Shown: in pieces, positions 17,382 to 25,033 of the stretch
How positions within the stretch are numbered: position 1 is the first letter of the stretch
Layout of the letters: every line of letters begins with the position of its first letter
From: Croceibacterium salegens
GTDB lineage: Bacteria > Pseudomonadota > Alphaproteobacteria > Sphingomonadales > Sphingomonadaceae
Direction of reading: 5' to 3'
Length of the DNA stretch: 64,000 nt
Assembly: GCF_009827435.1 (NCBI RefSeq)
Contig: NZ_WTYM01000035.1
Span: 1-64,000, forward strand
Notes under the pieces: model-generated
The model's database searches: none
Seen by the model: the letters and a program-made list of their open reading frames with translations, nothing else
Told to the model about the DNA's origin: nothing
Position numbers and translations under genes: made by a program

Positions 17382-18368
17382 ATGGCCAAAGCCTTGCCCG
17401 CCGCCGAAGACTCCAGCTGGACCAGTGCCGGTCTTGGTAAACGCGAGGCGCTTCGCGAATGGCGCGACTGGGCGGCGAGCACGATCGCCCCGATCGAGGT
17501 GCAGGTGTTCGACCAGGACGCCTTTGCCGCGCGGTGGGTCAGCCACGGCATTGGCCAGCTGCGCCTGCTCCACCTCCACGCCCCGGCACAGCGGGTGACG
17601 CATACCGGAGCCGACGGCACCAGCGGCCGCGCCGCGCCCTCGATCCAGCTCGTCTACGCCCGCCGCGGCAGCCTCAAGACGCAGATGGGGGGCAAGCGCT
17701 TCACGGTCGAGCCGGGTCAGTTCGTGCTGCTCGACAACACGCGCTTCTACCAGATGGAGATGGACGGCGAACACGAGGCAGTTGATCTGATGATGCCACA
17801 GGGCTGGCTGGAGAAGTACCTTCCCGATCCCGAGGTCCTGCTCGCCCGTCCGTTCGATTCCTCGCGCGGCTGGGGAGCGCCACTTGGCGCCCTGCTCGAG
17901 GCGATGCTCGGCAACCTCGACGAAGCGCCGCTGCCGCGCCCGCTGATTGCGGAACAGGTCGGCCACCTGCTCGGCCTCGCAACGGGCTTTCCGGACACAC
18001 CCGACGCGCTTCCCCGGGGCAGCCGCCACCGCGGCCAGCTGTCGCGCGAAATCCTGCGCCGGATCGAGAGCGACTACGCCGAGCCCGACCTTTCGCCCGA
18101 GGCCGTGGCGGGCAAGCTCGGCATCTCCAAGCGCTACCTGCAGACCCTGCTCGCCGGAAGCGGCACCAGTTTCGTGCAGGAACTCAACGCCACCCGGCTC
18201 GACCGGGCGAGCGACCTGCTCGCCGACCCGCGCGCTGCCGGGCTGCCGGTAGCCGAGATCGCCTGGCGCTGCGGCTTCCTCGACGCCGGATATTTCACCC
18301 GCCTGTTCCGCAAGCGGTTCGGCATTACCCCGCGCGCCTGGCGCGCCGGGCACGCGCCACAATCCTGA
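17382..18368 (+). CDS. AraC-family regulator (AraC_binding_2 type)
   Basis: A 328-residue regulator. The N-terminal domain resembles the AraC_binding_2/FeaR-like sensor (YARRGSLKTQMGGKRFTVEPG). The C-terminal domain is a standard AraC helix-turn-helix (GKLGISKRYLQTLLAGSG and CGFLDAGYFTRLFRKRFG). The ATG at 17382 was preferred over upstream in-frame starts because the extra residues are basic and unlike the family. It is divergent to the seven-gene operon and a good candidate for a second regulator of it. Confidence 0.8.
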   Translation: MAKALPAAEDSSWTSAGLGKREALREWRDWAASTIAPIEVQVFDQDAFAARWVSHGIGQLRLLHLHAPAQRVTHTGADGTSGRAAPSIQLVYARRGSLKTQMGGKRFTVEPGQFVLLDNTRFYQMEMDGEHEAVDLMMPQGWLEKYLPDPEVLLARPFDSSRGWGAPLGALLEAMLGNLDEAPLPRPLIAEQVGHLLGLATGFPDTPDALPRGSRHRGQLSREILRRIESDYAEPDLSPEAVAGKLGISKRYLQTLLAGSGTSFVQELNATRLDRASDLLADPRAAGLPVAEIAWRCGFLDAGYFTRLFRKRFGITPRAWRAGHAPQS

Positions 18369-18439
18369 CCCCGTGCCGACCGGTTGTCGGCCCGCCAAGC
18401 TTGCGTTAGTCTCCCGGCAGGGAATGGGAGAAAATACAT

Positions 18440-18946
18440 ATGCGTAGGGTAATCGTTGCCGCCGCGCTGGCCACAATACCTTTCGGGGCGCTGGCACAGG
18501 ACACTGCCGGGGATTGGGGCTACTTCCAACCGGATGGCGGCACAATGCAGGCCGGGGTGGTTGCAGCGGACGGCTCGCAGCTGATCCTAAAGTGCGACAA
18601 GCCGGGCCAGCACAAGGTCTTTGCAGTGCTTGTTTCGACCAGCAATCTCGCGGCTCCGATGTCCGACGACAATTACGAGAGCACGGAAGTCACTTTGCGG
18701 ATGGATGAGAACGCCCCGTGGACCGACAACTGGCGGCTCAACGGCAATTTCGCGATGGCGGTCGATCAAGGCACCACTCGCTCGCTAACCCGCTTGCTCG
18801 AGAAGCTCGACAAGGCCGAAAAGTTCGAGATCCGGCTGCGTCCGCGGCGCAAGTCGGTGATCGTGGTGAACTTCAACACCAAGGGCACGCGCGCGGCGAT
18901 GGAGCGCGTCTACGAAAGCTGTCAGGACACCGTCCCGTTCGACTGA
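18440..18946 (+). CDS. secreted protein, unknown function
   Basis: A 168-residue protein with a signal peptide ending GALAQ (residue 20). The mature part is a small beta-rich domain with LILKCDKPGQHKVFAVLVS and VTLRMDENAPW, broadly like the invasion-associated locus B (IalB) type, with one Cys near each end (KCD and SCQD) that could pair. GGGAG lies 10 bases before the ATG at 18440. It stands alone between a regulator and the phosphotransferase operon. Confidence 0.6.
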   Translation: MRRVIVAAALATIPFGALAQDTAGDWGYFQPDGGTMQAGVVAADGSQLILKCDKPGQHKVFAVLVSTSNLAAPMSDDNYESTEVTLRMDENAPWTDNWRLNGNFAMAVDQGTTRSLTRLLEKLDKAEKFEIRLRPRRKSVIVVNFNTKGTRAAMERVYESCQDTVPFD

Positions 18947-19120
18947 GCGGGGTCGACACGCCGACCAATAACAAGACAAATTGCCCTGCGCTTTTGTCGT
19001 ATTTGACTTGCGCACGAATCCTTGCCGCCGGGCCCGGCGTGGGCGTAGTTTCACTGCCACGCGAGGAACCCTGACAGACGCCGGAACGGCGCGCGGGTCC
19101 GATTGGAGAGGTTGCCAGAC

Positions 19121-20965
19121 ATGACCGACAAGAAGTCCTTCCCCCTGCCCAGCTCGATCGAGGTGGTTCCCGGTACCGAGGCGGCGCAGGCGGCCTACCC
19201 GTACTACGCGCAGTTCGTGCCCGAGGATGACGGCAAGTTCTGGTTCTACAACTCGATGCATTTCCCCGAGCCGATGCATCACTTCGACATGATCACCGCC
19301 GAGGCGGCCTATGTCGCGCTCGGCGCGTTCAACACCCGAGTCCATGTCCTGCCGACCGCCAAGGGGATCGAGCACCGCGTGATCAACGGGCGGGTTTACA
19401 TCGGCGGCGTCGCGGTGACCGACCCGGCCGAGATCGAGGAGCGCGTCGGCGAATTCCAGCAGCGCGCGTTCTACTACTACGAGCACTGGGAGGATCTCTA
19501 CGCCCAGTGGAAGGACAAGATGAAGGCGCTGATTGCCGACGCCCAGGCGCTGCCCAAGCCCGAACTTCCAGCCTACGAACCGCTCGAAACGACCCACACC
19601 GGCAAGGGCGTCGCCAGCAACCACGCGCTGCTCGACATCTACCAGAAGCAGGTCGAGGGCTACCACCGCATGTGGCACCACCACTTCGAGTTCCTGCTGC
19701 TCGGCTACGGCGCGTACATGACCTTCTTCGACTTCTGCAAGAAGGCCTTCCCGGAGATTTCCGACCAGGCAATCAGCCGCATGGTGGCCGGCATGGAAGC
19801 CGAGATCTTCCGCCCCGACGAAGAGGTCAAGCGCCTCGCCCGCCGCGCGGTCGAACTGGGAGTCGACCACCACTTCTCCGACAACATGGACATCGACGCG
19901 GTGCTTGCGGAACTCGATGCCGTGGGCAACGCCGGCAAGGAGTGGCTCGGCGAACTCGAGACCAGCCGTAACCCGTGGTTCAATGTCAGTAGCGGCGACG
20001 GGTTCTACCACTATCACCGCTCATGGAACGACGACCTTTCGCTGCCGTTCGCCGCGCTCCCTGGCTACATCGAGAAGATCAAGGCCGGGACCAACATCGA
20101 GCGCCCGACCGAGCAGCTGATCGCCGAACGCGAGCAGCTCGTTGCCGATTACCGCGACCTGCTCGACAGCGACGAGGACAAGGCGACCTACGACCAGCTG
20201 ATCGGCCTCGCCCACCGCGTGTTCCCTTACGTCGAGGGACACAAGTTCTACTGCGAGCACTGGTACACCAACCTGTTCTTCAACAAGATCCGCGAGTTCG
20301 GCGCGCTGCTCGCCGAACACGGCTTCTTCGGTCCCGGGGGCAAGGAAGACGACGTCTTCCACCTCAACCAGTACGAGCTCGAAAGCGCGATCATCGACCT
20401 GATGCTCGCCTGGGGCATCGGAAGCGAACCGCGCGGGCCGAAGCACTGGCCGGCGGTGGTCGCCCAGCGCAAGGCGGCGATCGAGGAATGGGGCAAGCAC
20501 GGCTGCTCCCCGGCGCTCGGCAACGTGCCCGATGCGATCGACGACCCGGCAATCGTGATGCTCTGGGGCATCACCCGCGACAACCTCGACGCCTGGCTCG
20601 ACGACGGGAGCGAGAACGACAAGGAACTGAAGGGCTTCGCCGCCTGTTCGGGCGTGGTCGAAGGCGTGGCGCGCGTCGTAAAGTCGGTCGGCGAAATCGG
20701 CCGCATCCAGCAGGGCGACATCCTCGTCTGCCAGGTCACCAACCCGACCTGGAGCCCGATCTTCCAGAAGATCGGCGCGGCGGTATCCGACATCGGCGGG
20801 TCGATGAGCCACATGGCCATCGTCGCGCGCGAATACGGCCTTCCCGCGGTGGTCGGCACCGGCAAGGCGACGTCGCTGATCAAGGACGGCCAACGCATCC
20901 GCGTCGATGGGGGCCGGGGGATCGTGACGATCCTGGAAGAAGCGCCGGTGCTGGAGGACGCGTGA
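19121..20965 (+). CDS. phenylphosphate synthase PpsA-like subunit (phosphohistidine swivel domain)
   Basis: A 614-residue protein. The C-terminal ~100 residues are a PEP-utilising mobile domain: DIGGSMSHMAIVAREYGLP, with the phosphoryl-carrying His at residue 564 (codon at 20810), then GTGKATSLIKDGQRI. The N-terminal ~500 residues are helical and rich in aromatic and His residues (YHRMWHHHFEFLLLGY); they are like the large subunit of phenylphosphate synthase rather than PEP synthase, which has its TIM barrel after the His domain. The next gene supplies the ATP-grasp half, matching the split PpsA/PpsB arrangement. The predicted reaction is transfer of the beta-phosphate of ATP via phosphohistidine to an organic hydroxyl or enol, releasing AMP and Pi. 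Start ATG with GGAGAGG upstream. Substrate not deducible. Confidence 0.75.
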   Translation: MTDKKSFPLPSSIEVVPGTEAAQAAYPYYAQFVPEDDGKFWFYNSMHFPEPMHHFDMITAEAAYVALGAFNTRVHVLPTAKGIEHRVINGRVYIGGVAVTDPAEIEERVGEFQQRAFYYYEHWEDLYAQWKDKMKALIADAQALPKPELPAYEPLETTHTGKGVASNHALLDIYQKQVEGYHRMWHHHFEFLLLGYGAYMTFFDFCKKAFPEISDQAISRMVAGMEAEIFRPDEEVKRLARRAVELGVDHHFSDNMDIDAVLAELDAVGNAGKEWLGELETSRNPWFNVSSGDGFYHYHRSWNDDLSLPFAALPGYIEKIKAGTNIERPTEQLIAEREQLVADYRDLLDSDEDKATYDQLIGLAHRVFPYVEGHKFYCEHWYTNLFFNKIREFGALLAEHGFFGPGGKEDDVFHLNQYELESAIIDLMLAWGIGSEPRGPKHWPAVVAQRKAAIEEWGKHGCSPALGNVPDAIDDPAIVMLWGITRDNLDAWLDDGSENDKELKGFAACSGVVEGVARVVKSVGEIGRIQQGDILVCQVTNPTWSPIFQKIGAAVSDIGGSMSHMAIVAREYGLPAVVGTGKATSLIKDGQRIRVDGGRGIVTILEEAPVLEDA

Positions 20966-20969
20966 TCCG

Positions 20970-22013
20970 ATGAACAGTGCGGTTGCGTGGTTCAAGGACG
21001 TCGGTATCGCTGACCGCCCGACGGTGGGCGGCAAAGGCGGCTCGCTGGGTGAACTGACCCAGGCCGGCATCCCGGTACCGCCGGGGTTCGTGGTGACTAC
21101 GTCGGCATTCGAGAGCTTTCTCGAGGCTATCGAGAAGCACGAGCCTGTGCGCGCGAAGGTCGAGGCGCTCGACCCGAGCGATATGGGCGCGGCGACGAAG
21201 CTGTCGGAAGAGCTGCGCCGCCGGGTCGAGGACGAGCGGATGCCCGCCGATGTCGAGCATGCGATCCTCGACGCCCACGAGCAGCTCAGCGGCGGCCATG
21301 GACCCGTCGCCGTGCGTTCCAGCGCCACTACCGAGGACGCTGAGGACGCCAGTTTCGCCGGGCTGCAGGACACCTTCCTCTGGGTGCTGAGCGGCCCCGA
21401 CATGGTGCAGAAGGTACGCGAGTGCTGGGGCAGCCTCTACTCGGTCGAGAGCATGACCTACCGCCGCAAGCAGGGCCTGCCCGAAGAGGGCGTGGCAATG
21501 GCCGTGGTGGTGCAGGCGATGGTCGACGCGCGCTGTGCCGGGGTGATGTTCACTCGCTCGCCCACGAGCGGCGACAAGTCGGTCATCACCATCGAGGGCG
21601 CGCCGGGTCTCGGCTCGGCAGTGGTCTCGGGCGAAGTCACGCCCGACCGCTGGGTCATGGGCAAGATCACCGGCGAGATTAGCGTGCGCGACATCTCCGA
21701 CAAGCTCGCGAAACAGGTACCGGCCGACCACGGCGGAGTCGTCGAGGTCGCCAACGAGGGCGACGAGCGCACCGGCCCCTGCCTCAGCGACGACGAGCTG
21801 CAGCAGTTGCGTGAAGTGGGCCGCAAGATCGAGCGCCATTACGGCAAGCCTCAGGACATCGAATGGGCTTTCGACAAGGAAGGCAAACTGATGCTGCTGC
21901 AAAGCCGCCCCGAAACGGTCTGGGCGATGAAGGATGCCAGCAAGCCGGTGGCAGCGCCGCAGGCCAACCCGCTGAGCCACGTTATGGGTATCTTCGGCGG
22001 AGGCAAGCGTTGA
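20970..22013 (+). CDS. phenylphosphate synthase PpsB-like ATP-grasp subunit
   Basis: A 347-residue PEP-synthase/PPDK N-terminal domain. It shows GGKGGSLGELTQAGIPVPPGF, VRSSATTEDAEDASFAGLQDT, CAGVMFTRSP, then GAPGLGSAVVSGEVTPD and the terminal IEWAFDKEGKLMLLQSRPE. These form the ATP site that phosphorylates the swivelling His of the partner. It has no His or PEP domains of its own, so it needs the subunit encoded 4 bases upstream. The stop overlaps the TTG start of the biotin carrier (TTGA), indicating coupled translation. Confidence 0.85.
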   Translation: MNSAVAWFKDVGIADRPTVGGKGGSLGELTQAGIPVPPGFVVTTSAFESFLEAIEKHEPVRAKVEALDPSDMGAATKLSEELRRRVEDERMPADVEHAILDAHEQLSGGHGPVAVRSSATTEDAEDASFAGLQDTFLWVLSGPDMVQKVRECWGSLYSVESMTYRRKQGLPEEGVAMAVVVQAMVDARCAGVMFTRSPTSGDKSVITIEGAPGLGSAVVSGEVTPDRWVMGKITGEISVRDISDKLAKQVPADHGGVVEVANEGDERTGPCLSDDELQQLREVGRKIERHYGKPQDIEWAFDKEGKLMLLQSRPETVWAMKDASKPVAAPQANPLSHVMGIFGGGKR

Positions 22014-22477
22014 GCCTCACCGCTGCCGACATTGCCGAGATCGCCCGGCTGCTCGACGAGTCAAAGTTCTCCAGCCTCAGCCTGGAGATGGGCGGCTTCA
22101 AGCTGCGCATCCGCCGCGACGGCGGAGGCTGGGCGGCTGGGCCGGTCCTTGAGGCTGAGCCGCAAGCGGGCGCCCCCTCGGCCGCTCCCGCTCAAGAAGC
22201 CCCTTCAGCGGCAGCTTCAGCGCAGGCCGGCGCTGGAGAAGTGGACGTCCCCGCCCCGCTGCTCGGCAACTTCTATTCTGCCCCGCGCCCGGGCGACCCG
22301 CCGTTCGTCGAGATTGGCGACACGGTCAGCGAGGACACTACCATCGCCATCATCGAGGTGATGAAGTTGATGAACCCGATCCGCGCGGAAGTTTCCGGCA
22401 CGGTCGTGGCCATCCTCGCCGAGAACGGCAGCGCGGTCGAAGAGGGCCAGGCTTTGATCCGGGTGAAGGTGGGGTGA
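22010..22477 (+). CDS. biotin carboxyl carrier protein, AccB-like
   Basis: A 155-residue protein starting with TTG that overlaps the previous stop. The N-terminal ~45 residues (ADIAEIARLLDESKFSSLSL) match the AccB N-terminus. An Ala/Pro-rich linker (about residues 55-80) leads to a biotinyl domain: VPAPLLGNFYSAPRPGDPPF, then EVMKLMNPI with the biotin-accepting Lys. Canonical carriers have EAMKMMN, so Ala is Val here. It is separate from the housekeeping accBC operon, since no biotin carboxylase gene is adjacent. It presumably shuttles CO2 to or from the carboxyltransferase encoded next. Confidence 0.85.
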   Translation: MSLTAADIAEIARLLDESKFSSLSLEMGGFKLRIRRDGGGWAAGPVLEAEPQAGAPSAAPAQEAPSAAASAQAGAGEVDVPAPLLGNFYSAPRPGDPPFVEIGDTVSEDTTIAIIEVMKLMNPIRAEVSGTVVAILAENGSAVEEGQALIRVKVG

Positions 22478-22503
22478 CGATGCGCAGCCCAGTCATCCAG
22501 TCT

Positions 22504-22594
22504 CGTCACCCTGAACTTGTTTCAGGGTCCATTTCTCCACTCGGAGCGGCATCGCGGACCGAAGAATGGATGCTGAAACAAGTTCAGCATGACG
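22504..22594. repeat. dispersed twin-hairpin repeat, family A copy 2
   Basis: A 91-base element made of two palindromes: ACCCTGAA-cttgt-TTCAGGGT at the left and ATGCTGAA-acaag-TTCAGCAT at the right. It is bounded by CGTCA and TGACG. It is inserted between the biotin carrier stop and the carboxyltransferase start, ending 18 bases before the ATG, just upstream of its ribosome binding site. The inverted counterpart is at 7324-7415. Confidence 0.8.
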
Positions 22595-22612
22595 AAATCG
22601 GGAGAAGCGTTG

Positions 22613-24073
22613 ATGGCTAACCTCCAGATCGTCGAAACCTCGCTGCGCGACGGCAACCAGTGCCTGTGGGGCGCGCTGGGGATCGATACTGCCAGGACGC
22701 TGACCATCGCGCCCGTGATGGAGCGCGCCGGCTATCGCGCGATCGACTTCACCACCAGCACGCACATGGGCGTGGCGGTGCGCTACAAGCAGCAGGACCC
22801 GTGGGAGCGGATCCGCGAGATGGCGCGCATCTGCCGCACCACCCCGCTGCAGTTCCTCTCGACCGGCTTCCGCTTTATCGCCTGGGAGACCGCCAGTCCC
22901 GAGTTCATGGAGCTGGCCTTCCGCACTTTGGCGACCAACGGCATCCGCCGCTTTGCGCTCGCCGACCCGAACAACGATGCCGTGAGCAACGTCGAGGTTG
23001 CAAAGCTCGTCAAACGCGCGGGCGGCGAGCAGGTCATCGGCGCGCTGGTCTTCACCTTGTCGCCGATCCACGACGATGCCCACTATGCCGAGGCGGCGCG
23101 GATCATGGCCGCCAGCCCGGACATCGGCTCGCTCTACATCAAGGATCCGGGCGGGCTGCTCTCGGCCAAGCGGGCGAGCACGCTGATCCCGGCGATCATG
23201 GCCCAGATCGGCGACAAGCCGCTCGAACTGCACAACCACTGCACCACCGGACTTGCCGAACCGTCGTGCCTCGAAGCTGCCGATCTCGGCGTAGCCGCGG
23301 TGCAATGCGCCAGCGGCGGTGCGGCGGACGGGACCAGCAACCCGCCGATCATGCGCATGATCGCCAACCTCAAGGCTATGGGCCACAGCGTCGATATCGA
23401 CGAGGAGGCGGCGCAGGAGGTCGCGGACTACTTCACCGCAATGGCCGAGGCGGAAGGCTTGCCGACCGGGCGCCCGATGCACTTCGACGCCGCATACCTG
23501 CGGCACCAGTTGCCCGGCGGCATGGTCGGCACGATGCGACGCCACCTTGCCGACCACGGGGTGCCCGAGCTCGAGAGCAAGGTCATCGACGAGATGGGCC
23601 ATGTGCGTGAGGAGCTCGGCTGGCCGATCGTCATGACCCCGTTCGCGCAGATGTTGCAGACGCAGGCCATGCTCAACGTCACCGGCAAGGAACGCTACGG
23701 CGTGATACCCGACGAGATCATCCGCTACGCGCTCGGCCGCTTCGGCAGGCCCAATGTGCCGATCGCGCCCGAGGTCATGGACAGGATCATGGCCAACCCG
23801 CGCACGAAGGAACTCGAAGCCGAACCCGGCATGGCCGAGCTTTCCGACCTCAGGAAGCGTATCGGCACGAACCTCTCCGACGAGGAATTCCTGCTGCGCG
23901 CGACAATGCCCGCCAACCTCGTCGACGCAATGCAGAAGGCCGGCCCCGCGCCGCGCGAATACGATCCCTCGAGCGTCGCGGTGATGAACCTGCTGCGCGA
24001 CGTGCTCAGGCGCGCCGACATCGACGGGATCGGCATCGAAAAGGAAGACTTCAAACTGGAACTGGAGGCCTAG
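22613..24073 (+). CDS. biotin-dependent carboxyltransferase, OadA/PycB-like
   Basis: A 486-residue DRE-TIM carboxyltransferase (oxaloacetate decarboxylase alpha / pyruvate carboxylase CT / transcarboxylase 5S family). Key features are ETSLRDGNQ near residue 8 (family LRDxxQ), the metal motif ELHNHCTTG (usually HxHDT), the Lys that is carbamylated in relatives in SLYIKDPGGLLS, and HQLPGGMVGTM. The C-terminus lacks a fused biotinyl domain, which is supplied by the preceding gene. The ATG at 22613 follows GGGAGAAG. The HNHCTTG change (Cys for Asp) and ATG-proximal GNQ suggest a divergent acceptor. No OadB/OadG sodium pump subunit is near, so a membrane decarboxylase is unlikely. Confidence 0.85.
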   Translation: MANLQIVETSLRDGNQCLWGALGIDTARTLTIAPVMERAGYRAIDFTTSTHMGVAVRYKQQDPWERIREMARICRTTPLQFLSTGFRFIAWETASPEFMELAFRTLATNGIRRFALADPNNDAVSNVEVAKLVKRAGGEQVIGALVFTLSPIHDDAHYAEAARIMAASPDIGSLYIKDPGGLLSAKRASTLIPAIMAQIGDKPLELHNHCTTGLAEPSCLEAADLGVAAVQCASGGAADGTSNPPIMRMIANLKAMGHSVDIDEEAAQEVADYFTAMAEAEGLPTGRPMHFDAAYLRHQLPGGMVGTMRRHLADHGVPELESKVIDEMGHVREELGWPIVMTPFAQMLQTQAMLNVTGKERYGVIPDEIIRYALGRFGRPNVPIAPEVMDRIMANPRTKELEAEPGMAELSDLRKRIGTNLSDEEFLLRATMPANLVDAMQKAGPAPREYDPSSVAVMNLLRDVLRRADIDGIGIEKEDFKLELEA

Positions 24074-24088
24074 TGGCTCTGCCCTCCT

Positions 24089-24185
24089 CGTCATTGCGAG
24101 GAGGCGAAGCCGACGCGGCAATCCAGGGCTGCGCAAAACCGCACTGGATTGCTTCCCCCGGCACAAGGCCGGGGTCACAACGACG
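24089..24185. repeat. dispersed inverted repeat, family B copy 1
   Basis: About 97 bases beginning CGTCATTGCGAGGAGGCGAAGC and ending GGCCGGGGTCACAACGACG. It shares CGCACTGGATTGCT and both ends with the copy at 59087-59182, but in inverted orientation. It lies between the carboxyltransferase stop and the phosphatase start, ending 11 bases before the chosen GTG. Confidence 0.75.
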
Positions 24186-24196
24186 AAAGATTGAAT

Positions 24197-25033
24197 GTGA
24201 TTGAATTGCCCGCAGCCCCACCCAAGGGCTTCATGTTCGACCTCGACGGCACGCTGATCCTCAGCGACCGCAAGCTCGGCGGCTACACAGTCATCCCCGG
24301 CGCGGTCGAGGTGCTGGAGGAACTCGAACGCCGGGGTGTGCCGTTCCTCGCGCTGACCAACGGCAGCGCCTATGCCGCCTCGGTTCAGGGCCCTAAGCTG
24401 CGCGGGGTCGGCCTGCCGATCCGCGACGAAAGGCTGCACACCCCCAACTCGGTCGCCGCCAAGGTCTTCCGAGACAACGGTTACGCCAGCGTCCTGGTGC
24501 TCGGCACCGACGGCGTGATCGAGGCGCTCGAAGGGTTCGGCATCTCCTGCTGCCGACCCGGCGAGGAAGCCGCGAAGCAGGCCGACGCGGTCTACACCGC
24601 CTGGCACCCGGGCTGTAACATGGACGATATCCACGCCGCCGCCGGGCGAGTGCTAGACGGCGCGGCCTTCTACACTGCCAGCGACGTGCCGTTCTTCGCC
24701 ACCAAGGACGGCCCCGCCTTCGGCTATTCCTGCGCGATCAACGGCGCGGTGGCGCGGGTCACGGGGGTCGAGCCGCAGGTCACCGGCAAGCCCTCGCAAC
24801 TGGCGATGGATTTCCTCGCCGCCGAACTGGGCCTCGCCGCGCACGAGATCGCGGTGATCGGCGACGACCCCAAGGTCGAGACCGAAATGGCCCGCGGCGG
24901 CGGGGCGATCGGCGTCGGCGTGACCAGCGGCACGACCAGCGCGGAAAAGTGGCACGAGCAGCCGCACGAACGCGCGCCCGACTTCGTCATCCCCAGCGTC
25001 GCCGCGTTGCTTTCGGACGGCTGGCTCGGCTAG
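24197..25033 (+). CDS. HAD-IIA (NagD-like) phosphatase
   Basis: A 278-residue haloacid-dehalogenase-superfamily phosphatase. Motif I is FMFDLDGTLIL, motif II LALTNGS, motif III Lys in VTGKPSQLAMDFL and motif IV VIGDDPKVETEMA, with the C2a cap (HPGCNMDDIHAAAGRVLDG) of NagD/p-nitrophenylphosphatases. The GTG at 24197 was chosen because CGAAAG lies about 7 bases upstream; TTG at 24191 is an alternative. As last gene of the operon it may hydrolyse the phosphorylated intermediate or product. Its stop overlaps the stop of the convergent GH3 gene (CTAG). Confidence 0.8.
   Translation: MIELPAAPPKGFMFDLDGTLILSDRKLGGYTVIPGAVEVLEELERRGVPFLALTNGSAYAASVQGPKLRGVGLPIRDERLHTPNSVAAKVFRDNGYASVLVLGTDGVIEALEGFGISCCRPGEEAAKQADAVYTAWHPGCNMDDIHAAAGRVLDGAAFYTASDVPFFATKDGPAFGYSCAINGAVARVTGVEPQVTGKPSQLAMDFLAAELGLAAHEIAVIGDDPKVETEMARGGGAIGVGVTSGTTSAEKWHEQPHERAPDFVIPSVAALLSDGWLG

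Noticed and set aside
19121-22013. Ordinary PEP synthase split in two by a frameshift
   Set aside because: The large subunit lacks the PEP-binding TIM barrel after the His domain and has a long unrelated N-terminal region, and gene order is His-domain first, as in phenylphosphate synthase.
22493-24634. A 713-codon open frame antisense to the carboxyltransferase and phosphatase
   Set aside because: It mirrors the GC-rich codon pattern of the genes on the plus strand, crosses two repeats and has no recognisable domain.
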